A stretch of DNA of 64,000 nucleotides from Dyadobacter sp. CY343 (GCF_021390335.1 NZ_JAJUXK010000003.1:434001-498000), one strand, 5' to 3'; shown: positions 9,198 through 17,667, counted from the stretch's first letter. Translations and numbers: made by a program. The notes: generated by a model not told the origin, from the sequence alone.

Positions 9198-10577
9198 TTA
9201 TGCCTCCTGCGTTTCGTTAATAGGGATCGTGATGCGAAATTCCGTCCTTTCACCCGGCACAGATTCTACATCGAGCACGCCGCCGTGGCCATTTGTGATA
9301 ATATCGTAGCTCATGGATAGCCCAAGTCCGGTGCCCTGGCCCGTAGGTTTGGTAGTAAAAAAAGGCTGGAATATCTTGGCTTTGACGTGCTCGGGCATTC
9401 CCGTACCATTGTCGGTTACGCGGATATATAGTTTGTTGGCAAATTTTTTGGTACTGATCTTCACTTCCGGCCGGTAATCACCTAGATTTCCTTCCTCGAT
9501 CAACTTCCTTTTCTTATCCGCCACTGCGTAAAATGCATTGGTGAAAAGATTAAGGAAAACCCGGCCCAGATCCTGCGGCAGCACATTTATCTTTCCTATT
9601 GTCGGGTCAAAATCAGTGACGAGCGCGGCATTGAACTCCTTGTCCTTCGCCCGCAGTCCGTGGTAAGCCAGGCGCATATATTCGTCAGCCAGCGAGTTGA
9701 TCTCCACCGGCTCCTTCTGCCCCGAAGATGCCCTTGAATGCTGTAACATCCCTTTTACGATCGAATCTGCGCGCTTTCCGTGGTGCGTAATCTTCTGCTG
9801 GTTCTGGCTCAGATCGGCGATAATTTCTTTGATATATTCCTTGTCCGAGTCGCCCAGCGCAGACTTATCAATTTCCTCTTCCAACTCCTGACAAAGCTCC
9901 ACCGAGACCTCCGAAAAGTTATTGACAAAGTTGAGCGGGTTCTGTATTTCGTGCGCAATTCCAGCTGTCAGCTCTCCCAGGGATGCCATTTTTTCGCTCT
10001 GTATCAGCTGGTTCTGGGTGGATTTAAGTTCTTCGATCGTTTTTTGAAGCTCCTCCTTTTGTAAAGTCAGCTCATAGGTGCGCTCGCTCACCAGGTATTC
10101 GAGCGACTCTTTCTGCGCCTTGCTCGCCTGCTCCTCCCGCAGCCTGTCTTCACGTTCCTTTTGGAGTACCTTCATTTGCTTCCTGGCATAAAACCAGATA
10201 AAAAAACACAGCACGAAGGCGAATGCGACGGCTATATCGAAACCGCTGTCATATTTTTTATAGAAATCAGGAGATAATGCGCGGGTAGCATCCCGGATCA
10301 TGCATAGCCCTATAAATGGCAATATGGTCTGCGCAGTTGCGCGAAGCGTTTTGAAAAAATCGTCGGTGAATATGACGACTATGATCAATACCAGGAACGC
10401 GTTCCAGATCCAGTTGAACCAGTGCGGTGTCTCGGTAGCGTAGAAAACTGCCACCAAAGCGATGCTGGTGTACCTGCCGATCACCAGTCGCTTGTCCCAT
10501 TCAGGATGTTGCGTGGCGGTTTGTAAAGAAGTCCGGATGTATTGGATCAGGAAAAAGGAAACGAGGAAATAATCCAT
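9198..10577 (-). CDS. Membrane sensor histidine kinase
   Basis: A 459-residue kinase and the first gene of the minus-strand signalling operon. About four hydrophobic segments fill residues 1-135, with no large periplasmic loop, so it probably senses within or at the membrane. A coiled coil (about 135-195) leads to a DHp helix with phospho-acceptor H209 in AGIAHEIQNPLNFVNNF, then N346 in LFTNAFYAV, a G1 box DNGTGMP and a G2 box GQGTGLGLSMS. This H-box type is common in Bacteroidota kinases whose partners are separate receivers. The likely phospho-acceptors are the two receiver proteins downstream. Confidence 0.93.
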   Translation of the reverse strand: MDYFLVSFFLIQYIRTSLQTATQHPEWDKRLVIGRYTSIALVAVFYATETPHWFNWIWNAFLVLIIVVIFTDDFFKTLRATAQTILPFIGLCMIRDATRALSPDFYKKYDSGFDIAVAFAFVLCFFIWFYARKQMKVLQKEREDRLREEQASKAQKESLEYLVSERTYELTLQKEELQKTIEELKSTQNQLIQSEKMASLGELTAGIAHEIQNPLNFVNNFSEVSVELCQELEEEIDKSALGDSDKEYIKEIIADLSQNQQKITHHGKRADSIVKGMLQHSRASSGQKEPVEINSLADEYMRLAYHGLRAKDKEFNAALVTDFDPTIGKINVLPQDLGRVFLNLFTNAFYAVADKKRKLIEEGNLGDYRPEVKISTKKFANKLYIRVTDNGTGMPEHVKAKIFQPFFTTKPTGQGTGLGLSMSYDIITNGHGGVLDVESVPGERTEFRITIPINETQEA

Positions 10578-10671
10578 GCAAGGCAGGGTGACTGTTTATT
10601 CTTTCGGAATAAAATGATTGTGCAGCAAAGTAAATATTTTCCGTTAAATAACCCATTCAGCTGCAATTACC

Positions 10672-10745
10672 CTAAATCCCTAAAGGGACTTCTGCGATAT
10701 ACATGACAGAAGCAAAAGCCCCTCCCAGGGGTTTGGGGTGGGGTC
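10672..10745. repeat. Dispersed Bacteroidota-type palindromic intergenic repeat
   Basis: The sequence reads TCCCTAAAGGGACTTCTG, a short AT-rich centre, CAGAAGCAAAAGCCCCTCCC and AGGGGTTTGGGGTGGGG. CTTCTG (10689-10694) pairs with CAGAAG (10707-10712), and the outer CCCTAAAGGGA and CCCCTCCCAGGGG segments pair imperfectly. Elements of this form (CCCTAAAGGG...CCCCT..AGGGGG) are widespread between genes in this phylum. It lies between the ends of the kinase operon promoter region and the HTH gene, and could also act as a transcription stop for the latter. Confidence 0.65.
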
Positions 10746-11172
10746 ACGCTTTGGCGTAGACTTCGTTCTTTATCAGTTTCATATTGTTCAGCTGAGGGAT
10801 CGCCAATACCTTACTCCTTGGCACAACTCCGCGGGTGATCCAGTTTTGCACCCTGCTTACTTTGAGATGATGGATTCGGGAATATTCGGAAATGGTGATC
10901 CATTCGTGAAGATCGTATTCTGCTCCTTCAACAACTATTTTCACGTTTTGCAGTTGCTGTAATTCATTCAGAGCCTCTCTGATTTCTGCGATTTTTTGCC
11001 TGGCGCTGTCCTTAATGTCTTGCCAGAATGGTTTCAACTCACTCTTCTCAGAATCTGTCAATGCATGATACCAATCAGCAAATTCAGATCTGATGACCGG
11101 AATATCTTCTTTCCCGGCACTTTTCAGCGCAGCCACATATTGGTCTACCTTAGTTTTGAAATCTTCTCTCAT
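10744..11172 (-). CDS. Small protein with C-terminal excisionase/MerR-like helix-turn-helix
   Basis: A 142-residue protein I do not recognise as a named family. The first 90 residues are charged and helical, with a DSEKSELKPFW segment and a coiled-coil-like run (AEIREALNELQQLQ). The last 50 read like a MerR/excisionase-type winged helix: ISEYSRIHHLKVSRVQNWITRGVVPRSKV. It is 6 bp downstream of a 58-residue protein gene, which in turn sits behind a strong 17-bp inverted repeat. The likely picture is an autoregulated two-gene unit whose DNA-binding partner is this protein. It could be a toxin-antitoxin or phage-derived control pair, but neither is shown. Confidence 0.6.
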   Translation of the reverse strand: MREDFKTKVDQYVAALKSAGKEDIPVIRSEFADWYHALTDSEKSELKPFWQDIKDSARQKIAEIREALNELQQLQNVKIVVEGAEYDLHEWITISEYSRIHHLKVSRVQNWITRGVVPRSKVLAIPQLNNMKLIKNEVYAKA

Positions 11173-11178
11173 AATTTC

Positions 11179-11355
11179 CTATTCAAAATCACTCAATGAC
11201 CGTAACATTTCTCTCAGTCTGATCGCTTCTTTTATCAAGTCATTAAACTCTTCATCAGGCAAATCTTCCAGCGGGATCAATAAATCGATTTCTAGCTCGG
11301 CTAATCTGGTAGTGATGATTTCAATTAATTCCTCTTGCCTGGACTTTTTTGCCAT
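11179..11355 (-). CDS. Small acidic helical protein, first gene of a two-gene module
   Basis: A 58-residue protein starting MAKKSRQEELIEIITTRL. An in-frame ATG 17 codons further upstream (11406) exists, but that start would lie inside the inverted-repeat operator, so the 11355 ATG is preferred. The sequence is helical and acidic (PLEDLPDEEFNDLIKEAIRLREML), without cysteines or membrane segments. No family is recognised. It is probably co-transcribed with the HTH-containing gene that starts 6 bp later. Confidence 0.55.
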   Translation of the reverse strand: MAKKSRQEELIEIITTRLAELEIDLLIPLEDLPDEEFNDLIKEAIRLREMLRSLSDFE

Positions 11356-11388
11356 ATATAGTGTGTAATTATCCTCAAACATAAAGAC

Positions 11389-11430
11389 TGTAAAGTTTAT
11401 ATACAATAATTACTGTATACAAACTTTACA
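11389..11430. promoter_or_regulatory. 17-bp inverted repeat, probable operator of the two-gene module
   Basis: TGTAAAGTTTATATACA (11389-11405) and the reverse complement of 11414-11430 (TGTAAAGTTTGTATACA) match at 16 of 17 positions, with an 8-bp spacer. The centre is about 55 bp upstream of the 11355 start, where the promoter should be. A dimeric repressor binding here would block the small-protein/HTH operon. The HTH protein encoded at 10744-11172 is the natural candidate. Confidence 0.7.
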
Positions 11431-11629
11431 TTGTCGCGCTACATGCACAATGCGCACTTTCGCACAAACGTGTCCGAATACGAACGAAAATCAGCAGCTC
11501 ACTACATTTAATCAGCTAATAAACAAGATCTTACAAAACTGGCATATATTTTATACCTAGAACTATGTAATGCATTGTACTATCAGTTAGCCATAAAATT
11601 TCAATCCTACCGATTCAAACGTCTGCCCT

Positions 11630-14062
11630 ATGTTCCAAAATTATTTCAAGATCGCCTGGCGCAACCTGCTCCGCAACCGCGCGTTTTCTGCTATCAATAT
11701 CGTAGGACTGGCGATCGGGCTCTCCTCCTGCATGCTGATCAGCCTGTACGTGATCGACGAACTTAGTTACGACCGTTTCAATGAAAAGGCAGACCAGATC
11801 GTTCGCGTTGTTTTCAAAGGCTCGATGATGGGTGGAAAATTCAATGAAGCGCACGTCATGCCGCCGACCGCAGCTGCATTAAAAGCGGATTACCCCGAAG
11901 TACTGGAATCTACACGCCTCCGGCAGGGAGGCTCACCGGTCATTTCCATGCACGATAAACTGTACACTGACAACAGGTTAGCATACGTCGACCTCAATTT
12001 CTTTCAGGTTTTCACGCTGCCCTTTTTATCCGGAAACAGCGAAGCTGCCCTGTCAGACCCGAATGCGATCGTGATCAGCGAATCGCTGGCGCGGAAGTTT
12101 TTTGGAAATGCGGATGCCGTAGGCAAGTTGCTGACATTCAAGGGATCGAGCGACAAAGCCAGGATCGCAGGCGTTTTCAAGGATATACCCCGCAATTCAC
12201 ATTTCCGGTTCGATATTTTTGCCTCACTCGTCAACTCGGCAGATGCGAAATCAACTTCGTGGATGCAATCCGAGTTCTTCACTTACCTGGTTTTGCCAAA
12301 AGATTATGATTACAAAAAGCTGGAAGCCAAACTGCCTGCGACAGTGGAAAAATACATGGGGCCGCAGGTTCAGGTTGCGTTTGGAATGAGTTTCAACGAG
12401 TTCCGTAAAAAAGGAAACGTGATCGGACTGTACTTGCAGCCGCTTACCGATATTCATTTGAAGTCGGATTTTCAGTACGATCTGGGCGATAACGGGGATA
12501 TCCGCTACGTGTATATATTCGGGGCGGTGGCGACGATCATGCTGCTGATCGCCTGCATCAATTTCATGAACCTTTCGACAGCCAGCTCTTCCAAGCGAGC
12601 CAAGGAAATCGGCGTCCGTAAAGTAATGGGTTCGGCAAAACGCGAACTGGTTTTGCAATTCCTTACCGAGTCGGTTCTGATCACGTTCCTGGCGATGACG
12701 ATCGCGATCTTAATAGGAGTTGCAACACTTCCATTATTTAATACACTGGCGGATAAAGAACTGGCAATCAATATGGAAACCATTCCTGCAATTGTTGCTT
12801 ACTTCATTCTGTTCGGTTTATTCGTCGGCTTTTTTGCAGGAAGTTACCCGGCGTTTTTTCTTTCCTCATTCAAACCAATATCTGTTTTAAAAGGCAATAT
12901 CGCCGGCAGCCTTTCAAACGGGTCGAAAGGGTTTAGTATGCGCAGCGGGCTCGTTGTGTTTCAGTTTGGTATCTCTATTGTGCTGATCATCGGTACATTA
13001 GTGGTTTACAATCAATTGAGATTTATACAAAACAAAAAGCTCGGCTACGATAAGGAACAGGTACTGGTACTGCCCGAGACCTGGGCATTGGGCAAAAATC
13101 AGGAGGCTTTCAAAAATGAGCTGCTCTCCGACAGCCGCATAGCAAAGGTAAGCTTGTCGGGTTACCTGCCGGCCGGCCCTTCCTACAACAACAACTTCTC
13201 CATTTACCCCGAATCGCGGTCAACTGAATTGGTTAAATCGCTGCGTTATGATATTGACTATGATTATATACCGACGCTGGGAATGAAGCTGGTGGAAGGG
13301 CGGAATTTTTCGAGGGAATTTGGGACTGATTCTTCGGCGATCATTATCAACCAAACTGCCGCCCGGACCATGGGCTGGAAAGACAATGCGGTAAACCACA
13401 TTATCCATAACACGCTCAATGGAGGGAAAAATCTGACTTATGTGGTAATCGGGGTTGTTGAAGATTTCCACTTCCGATCATTCCACGAGCCGATTGCGCC
13501 GCTGGTAATGGTATTGGGCAAAGGCTCCGGCACAATGATCGCCAAGGTAAAGACTGACGATATCCCCAGCCTCGTTTCCAGCCTTGAAAAAAAATGGAAT
13601 GCATTCAAGCCTGATCTCCCGTTTACCTATTCATTCCTCGACGACCGTTTTAACGAAACTTACAAAGCGGAGCAGAAAACGGGCAAGATCCTGGGAATAT
13701 TTACTGGTCTGACCATTTTCGTGGCTTGTCTGGGACTTTTCGGCCTGGCTACTTTCACCGCAGAGCAGCGTACCAAGGAGATCGGTGTCCGCAAAGTACT
13801 GGGCGCCTCGGTACCGGGCATTGTGGTATTGCTATCGCGTGACTTTATGAAGTTGGTTTGCATCGCCATGCTAATCGCCGCACCGGTCGCGTGGTGGGTT
13901 ATGAATAAATGGTTGCAGGATTTCGCTTACAAAATTGAGATTACGTGGTGGATGTTTGGCCTGGCTGGCATTTTATCCCTGGCAGTGGCTTTACTTACCG
14001 TTTCTTTCCAATCTGTAAAAGCGGCGCTGATGAACCCCGTCAAATCACTACGGGCTGAGTAA
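11630..14062 (+). CDS. ABC transporter permease, MacB/FtsX type
   Basis: An 810-residue permease of the large Bacteroidota MacB/FtsX group. The N-terminus MFQNYFKIAWRNLLRNRAFSAINIVGL and first membrane helix (about 20-42) are followed by a MacB-type periplasmic domain. There is a first FtsX core (three helices, about 280-415, with RAKEIGVRKVMGSAKREL), a helix near 440, a second periplasmic domain, and a second FtsX core (about 690-800, with RTKEIGVRKVLGASVPGIV). These proteins work with a separate LolD/MacB ATPase in lipoprotein or peptide export or stress signalling. No ATPase gene is adjacent, so the partner must be encoded elsewhere. Confidence 0.92.
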   Translation: MFQNYFKIAWRNLLRNRAFSAINIVGLAIGLSSCMLISLYVIDELSYDRFNEKADQIVRVVFKGSMMGGKFNEAHVMPPTAAALKADYPEVLESTRLRQGGSPVISMHDKLYTDNRLAYVDLNFFQVFTLPFLSGNSEAALSDPNAIVISESLARKFFGNADAVGKLLTFKGSSDKARIAGVFKDIPRNSHFRFDIFASLVNSADAKSTSWMQSEFFTYLVLPKDYDYKKLEAKLPATVEKYMGPQVQVAFGMSFNEFRKKGNVIGLYLQPLTDIHLKSDFQYDLGDNGDIRYVYIFGAVATIMLLIACINFMNLSTASSSKRAKEIGVRKVMGSAKRELVLQFLTESVLITFLAMTIAILIGVATLPLFNTLADKELAINMETIPAIVAYFILFGLFVGFFAGSYPAFFLSSFKPISVLKGNIAGSLSNGSKGFSMRSGLVVFQFGISIVLIIGTLVVYNQLRFIQNKKLGYDKEQVLVLPETWALGKNQEAFKNELLSDSRIAKVSLSGYLPAGPSYNNNFSIYPESRSTELVKSLRYDIDYDYIPTLGMKLVEGRNFSREFGTDSSAIIINQTAARTMGWKDNAVNHIIHNTLNGGKNLTYVVIGVVEDFHFRSFHEPIAPLVMVLGKGSGTMIAKVKTDDIPSLVSSLEKKWNAFKPDLPFTYSFLDDRFNETYKAEQKTGKILGIFTGLTIFVACLGLFGLATFTAEQRTKEIGVRKVLGASVPGIVVLLSRDFMKLVCIAMLIAAPVAWWVMNKWLQDFAYKIEITWWMFGLAGILSLAVALLTVSFQSVKAALMNPVKSLRAE

Positions 14063-14142
14063 CCGGCGCTGATGTGAAAGTTGTATTTCGGTGTGGAATA
14101 ATTATTTAAACGCTTTTTCTCATCACAAAATCAACAACTGAA

Positions 14143-14625
14143 ATGGCACAAAATGCGGAGATAATCGAAGCGCTCAACGATCTGATCGTGATCAATAATG
14201 ACCGACTTGCGGGATATGAAAAAGCCTATGACGAGACCAACGAAATAGAGAATGACCTGCGGGCGCTCTTCAATACACTGGGAGACCAGAGCCGCGTGCA
14301 CGTGATCGAGCTGAGCGACGAGGTAGTAAGCCTGGGAGGCGAGCCGGAGACGGGAACGATGACCTCGGGCAAGTTATATCGGGTCTGGATGGATATTCGC
14401 GCTGTTTTCACGTTCGATAACCGACGGGCTGTACTTGAAAATGCCGAAGGAATTGAGGATGCCGCACGAAAAGCTTATGAAGAGGCGCTCAGATCCATGG
14501 AATTTCCTGCTGACATCAACCAAATGCTTTTAAGGCAGCAAAATGCGATCACCTCCACGCACGACACCATCATGAAAGAAAGGGATCGCCAGCGGGATAT
14601 TCCGAAATATCCATTGACAACGTAG
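14143..14625 (+). CDS. PA2169-family four-helix-bundle protein (DUF2383)
   Basis: A 160-residue soluble helical protein. The first 110 residues (IIEALNDLIVINNDRLAGYEKAYDE ... AYEEALRSMEFP) match the DUF2383/PA2169 pattern, a ferritin-like four-helix bundle of unknown function often induced under stress. The C-terminal helix TSTHDTIMKERDRQRD is also family-typical. No metal-binding glutamate set is obvious enough to claim ferroxidase activity. It is a single gene followed at once by a strong terminator. Confidence 0.85.
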   Translation: MAQNAEIIEALNDLIVINNDRLAGYEKAYDETNEIENDLRALFNTLGDQSRVHVIELSDEVVSLGGEPETGTMTSGKLYRVWMDIRAVFTFDNRRAVLENAEGIEDAARKAYEEALRSMEFPADINQMLLRQQNAITSTHDTIMKERDRQRDIPKYPLTT

Positions 14626-14626
14626 A

Positions 14627-14653
14627 AAAGCCGGTTCGTCCGGCTTTTTTTTT
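14627..14653 (+). terminator. Rho-independent terminator after the DUF2383 gene
   Basis: The stem AAAGCCGG (14627-14634) pairs across a TTCGT loop with CCGGCTTT (14640-14647), followed by a run of T. It begins just after the TAG stop at 14623-14625. It overlaps the end of the convergent higA gene by two bases. Confidence 0.9.
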
Positions 14654-14984
14654 AGGCTTTGAGTTGATTGATAATCTTGCCTGGTTCCCAAAATCTGCGG
14701 ACTTTACTCGTATCGATTTTTCTTCTCGCAATAGCCAGGTCGTATTGTTCCTGAACGGTAAGCCAGAATTCAGCACTGGTATTGGCAAATGCAGTAGAGA
14801 GCCGGAGCGCCATTTCCGGGGTGACGCTTTGCTTTCCGTTGATAATGGCCGATAACGTTTTGCGGGTCACGCCAAGTCCGTCTGCAACTTCCCCGATGGT
14901 CAGTTTCTGATTAGTCTCCTCCCTGAGTCCTTCAATTGTTTCCCGTATCAATTCGCCCGGGTGAGCAGGGTCAAATAGTGCCAT
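14652..14984 (-). CDS. higA: HigA-family antitoxin
   Basis: A 110-residue Xre/HigA-type antitoxin. It has the family N-terminus (DPAHPGELIRETIEGL) and a helix-turn-helix at about residues 27-62 (LTIGEVADGLGVTRKTLSAIINGKQSVTPEMALRL, cut here in two: IGEVADGLGVTRKTLSAI and the INGK turn). The typical AEFWLTVQEQYDL helix follows. It should neutralise the neighbouring HigB RNase and, with it, repress the operon. Gene order is toxin first, antitoxin 9 bp later, as is usual for hig loci. Confidence 0.9.
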   Translation of the reverse strand: MALFDPAHPGELIRETIEGLREETNQKLTIGEVADGLGVTRKTLSAIINGKQSVTPEMALRLSTAFANTSAEFWLTVQEQYDLAIARRKIDTSKVRRFWEPGKIINQLKA

Positions 14985-14993
14985 GATTTCTAA

Positions 14994-15272
14994 TTAATGA
15001 TAGTCTACATAATCTACGTCAAAGACGTTTTCACCATCAAACCGGAAGATAATCCGGTAGTTTCCCGTAACGCGTACGGAATAAAAGCCTCGCAGGTTGC
15101 CGCTCAGCTGATGAAAATGATAGCCCGGCTGATTCATTTCAACGGGACTTCTGGCGCTGTCTAAACGCGTCAAAATGAGCCTGATCCTGGCGATTTGCTG
15201 ATTTGGTAGTTTCGATCTGTCTCCTTTTTGTGCGTATAGTTCCAGCCCTTTATGTTTGAAAGTAACAATCAT
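14994..15272 (-). CDS. higB: HigB-family mRNA-cleaving toxin
   Basis: A 92-residue RelE/ParE-superfamily toxin starting MIVTFKHKGLELYAQKGDRSKL. An upstream in-frame ATG at 15314 would add 14 residues unlike the family and would run through the presumed promoter, so 15272 is chosen. Family landmarks are QQIARIRLILTRLDSARSP, FHQLSGNLRGFYSVRVTGNYRIIFRF and the final DVDYVDYH. The Arg residues and the terminal His fit the ribosome-dependent RNase site. It is the first gene of the higBA operon. Confidence 0.9.
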   Translation of the reverse strand: MIVTFKHKGLELYAQKGDRSKLPNQQIARIRLILTRLDSARSPVEMNQPGYHFHQLSGNLRGFYSVRVTGNYRIIFRFDGENVFDVDYVDYH

Positions 15273-15287
15273 AAACGCTGTATAACA

Positions 15288-15306
15288 TGTAACGTTCCAA
15301 GTTACA
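15288..15306. promoter_or_regulatory. Short inverted repeat upstream of higB, candidate operator
   Basis: TGTAAC (15288-15293) and GTTACA (15301-15306) form 6-bp arms separated by 7 bp, 16 bp before the higB start. A further TGTAAC lies at 15339-15344. HigA-type antitoxins bind such palindromes over their own promoter, so this is a plausible autoregulatory site, but short. Confidence 0.45.
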
Positions 15307-15399
15307 GTAAACATTTCAAAAATAAATTTTTAATTTCCTGTAACCTTTCCCAGTTCCCTCAGTTATCACGTCAGAATCACCACAAAAAGAACCGACTGC

Positions 15400-15951
15400 T
15401 TGAATACGCTCACCGATAATTCACTGATGTTACGGGTAAAGGCCGGCGATCTGGATAAGATGGGCTTGCTGTTTGAGCGGTACAACCGGCCTCTGTTCGC
15501 GTTTTTTTATCACATGACACATAAAGCCGACGCGAGCGAAGACCTGGTTCAGAATGTGTTTTACCGAATGCTGAAATACAAGCATACGTTCACAGGCGAA
15601 GGTGAATTCAGGTCGTGGATGTATTATCTGGCGAGAAACGTGCTGAATGATTCGGTTAAGCAGAACAAAGGGTTGAACCACGCGGATATCAGCGATTTCG
15701 CTGACAGCCTGGGCGGCGGGATATTGGCCGATGAAGGGTTTGAAAAACAGCAGGACAAGGATTTACTGCACCAGGCTATGGGCGGCCTTTCTGCTGAGCA
15801 CCGCGAAGTACTCGTTTTGAGCAGGTTCCAGGAATTGAAATACGATGAAATAGCCAAAGTGCTGAATATCAATGAAGGTACAGTGAAAGTGCGGGTACAC
15901 AGGGCTTTGGGAGAATTAAAAAAAAGGTTTTTCACTAATGAAAGCAGATAA
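15400..15951 (+). CDS. ECF-type RNA polymerase sigma factor
   Basis: A 183-residue sigma-70 family factor. Region 2 spans about 25-90 (LFERYNRPLFAFFYHMT ... DASEDLVQNVFYRMLKY ... FRSWMYYLARNVLND). Region 4 spans about 125-175 (LSAEHREVLVLSRFQELKYDEIAKVLNINEGTVKVRVHRAL, helix-turn-helix). The family N-terminus, NTLTDNSLMLRVKAGDLDK, is preserved only if a TTG at 15400 is used, since the next ATG (15427) would remove it. No upstream ATG is in frame. The stop overlaps the anti-sigma gene by 14 bp, so the two are coupled. Confidence 0.92.
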   Translation: MNTLTDNSLMLRVKAGDLDKMGLLFERYNRPLFAFFYHMTHKADASEDLVQNVFYRMLKYKHTFTGEGEFRSWMYYLARNVLNDSVKQNKGLNHADISDFADSLGGGILADEGFEKQQDKDLLHQAMGGLSAEHREVLVLSRFQELKYDEIAKVLNINEGTVKVRVHRALGELKKRFFTNESR

Positions 15952-16777
15952 AAAAATGCATTGCGAGCAATCTAAGGAGCGATTAACGGACTGGCTTCAT
16001 AACCGGCTCAGCAAACCGGAACAGATGGAAATCAACAGCCACCTGGCCGAATGCGTGAGCTGCCAGGAAGAGTTCGCGGCTGACAAGCAGCTTTGGAATA
16101 GTTTGGGGAAAATCAATGTTCCCGAGCCACGCGAGTCGATGCGGGCCAACTTTTACACGATGCTGGATGAATTTAAAGAAGCAGAAAAAAGCGAAGCCGG
16201 TTTTTCGTGGCAAGATTTGGTAGATAGGATACGGAACTGGGTATTACCGCAATGGACTGTCCAGCTGGCATTTAGCTTACTATTGGTTGGTCTCGGCTGG
16301 GCGATCGGGTACAAAACCACGCAGAAGAAAAATCAATCAGCGGCTTATCAACAGCAAATAGAAACGCTGGCGGCGCAGGTTCAGGATATGAAAAGTACGA
16401 TGATGTTGTCGCTGATCGAGAACCCTTCTGCTACTGAGCGATTGCGGGCGGTTGGTTATACCAGTGATATTGCGCAAGCCGACGAACGCGTGATAGATGC
16501 GCTTTTTGCCACACTCAATAACGACGACAACGTGAATGTGCGGCTGGTAACGCTGGAAGCACTGACCCAATATGCCGACAATCCGCTGGTGAGGAGCGGG
16601 CTGGTGAAGTCACTTTCGAAACAGGATTCGCCGATGGTACAGGCCGCGCTGGCTGATGTGATGGTGAAGTTGCAGGAAAAACGCTCTATCAAGGCTTTGA
16701 AGACCCTTTTGAAAAAAGAAGGGCTGGATAATCTGGTCAAGAACAAAATCGAGCAGTCGATCAGGGATTTATCTTAA
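15938..16777 (+). CDS. Membrane anti-sigma factor with zinc finger and HEAT-like C-terminus
   Basis: A 279-residue protein overlapping the sigma gene by 14 bp. Residues about 8-45 form an anti-sigma zinc finger (H35-x3-C39-x2-C42 in HLAECVSC). One membrane helix lies at about 106-125 (VQLAFSLLLVGLGWAIGY). Residues 135-150 are a short coiled coil. Residues 155-275 are HEAT-like helices (VNVRLVTLEALTQYADNPLVRSG), presumably periplasmic. It should hold the ECF sigma at the membrane until a signal arrives. HEAT repeats in the output side of an anti-sigma are less usual and could bind the exported DUF4097 proteins encoded next. Confidence 0.85.
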   Translation: MKADKKMHCEQSKERLTDWLHNRLSKPEQMEINSHLAECVSCQEEFAADKQLWNSLGKINVPEPRESMRANFYTMLDEFKEAEKSEAGFSWQDLVDRIRNWVLPQWTVQLAFSLLLVGLGWAIGYKTTQKKNQSAAYQQQIETLAAQVQDMKSTMMLSLIENPSATERLRAVGYTSDIAQADERVIDALFATLNNDDNVNVRLVTLEALTQYADNPLVRSGLVKSLSKQDSPMVQAALADVMVKLQEKRSIKALKTLLKKEGLDNLVKNKIEQSIRDLS

Positions 16778-16801
16778 ATAACCATAATCAATCTGTTAGC
16801 C

Positions 16802-17662
16802 ATGAAAATTCTTGCAATCCCCCTGCTGGCGGGAGCGGTACTTTGCTGTACCCAATCCCCGGCCCAAAAGCTGGAATTCAGCGACCACGTGAAGAAAGAG
16901 TTTACCCTTTCCCAGAATGCCGCCGGCAGTACGCTGGCCATTTACAATATCAATGGTTCTATCAAAGTAGAAGGTTACGATGGCGATAAGGTGATCCTGG
17001 AAATCGACAAAAAGATTACCGCGAAATCCAAAGAAGTGCTGGAAGAGGGTAAGAACCAGTTTAAAGTAGAATTTGATCAAAAGGCGGACAGTATCATCGC
17101 CTATATTGCCGATCCTTTCGATTCTCGTCCAACCAGAGGCCGCAAGAACTGGAATGGTCCGAAGATCGAGTACCATTTCGAGCTGAATTTCACCGTCAAA
17201 GTCCCCTATTCGCTCAACCTGCAGGTTTCAACTGTTAACGGCGGCGACGTGACCATCTATAATGTGACGGGCGCACTGGGCGTGAACAATGTGAACGGGG
17301 CGATTAAAGTTGCGAATGCAAAGGGGGCGGCGAAGGTGAGTACGGTAAATGGAAATGTAGAAGCCAACTTCGTGACTTTGCCTCCCGGCGAATCAGATTT
17401 TAAAACTTTAAACGGGGATATTAAGATTACTTATCCCTCGGCACTTTCGGCCGATTGCCAGTTTAAAAGTTTTAACGGGAAGTTTTATACAGATTTTCCA
17501 GCTGAACCGCTGCCTGCCCGCGTGGTGAAGAACCTTGAAACGAGCAACAGCAAGACCGTTTACAAACTCAATACGGAAACGTATATCCGCATTGGTAAGG
17601 GCGGCCCGACCTACAAGTTTGAAACATTTAACGGCAATATTTATCTCAAAAAGCAATCATAA
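16802..17662 (+). CDS. Exported DUF4097 (toastrack) beta-repeat protein
   Basis: A 286-residue exported protein. A signal peptide (MKILAIPLLAGAVLCCTQSPAQ) precedes a DUF4097-type right-handed beta-repeat region, with recurring VNGxVxxxN-like turns such as STVNGGDVTIYNVTG, NNVNGAIKVANAKG and STVNGNVEANF. The tandem cysteines fall late in the leader without a good lipobox, so a lipoprotein is not claimed. DUF4097 proteins are often found with sigma/anti-sigma or Psp envelope-stress genes. It lies 24 bp after the anti-sigma gene and 5 bp before a paralogue. Confidence 0.8.
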   Translation: MKILAIPLLAGAVLCCTQSPAQKLEFSDHVKKEFTLSQNAAGSTLAIYNINGSIKVEGYDGDKVILEIDKKITAKSKEVLEEGKNQFKVEFDQKADSIIAYIADPFDSRPTRGRKNWNGPKIEYHFELNFTVKVPYSLNLQVSTVNGGDVTIYNVTGALGVNNVNGAIKVANAKGAAKVSTVNGNVEANFVTLPPGESDFKTLNGDIKITYPSALSADCQFKSFNGKFYTDFPAEPLPARVVKNLETSNSKTVYKLNTETYIRIGKGGPTYKFETFNGNIYLKKQS

Positions 17663-17667
17663 ATAAA

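Noticed and set aside
3906..10577. Cyclase plus cNMP-binding membrane protein considered as a Pycsar-like anti-phage system
   Set aside because: The cyclase is a receiver-fused two-component output with its own kinase, and the effector is a large transporter/HEAT protein; no defence neighbours are present. Ordinary signalling is more likely.
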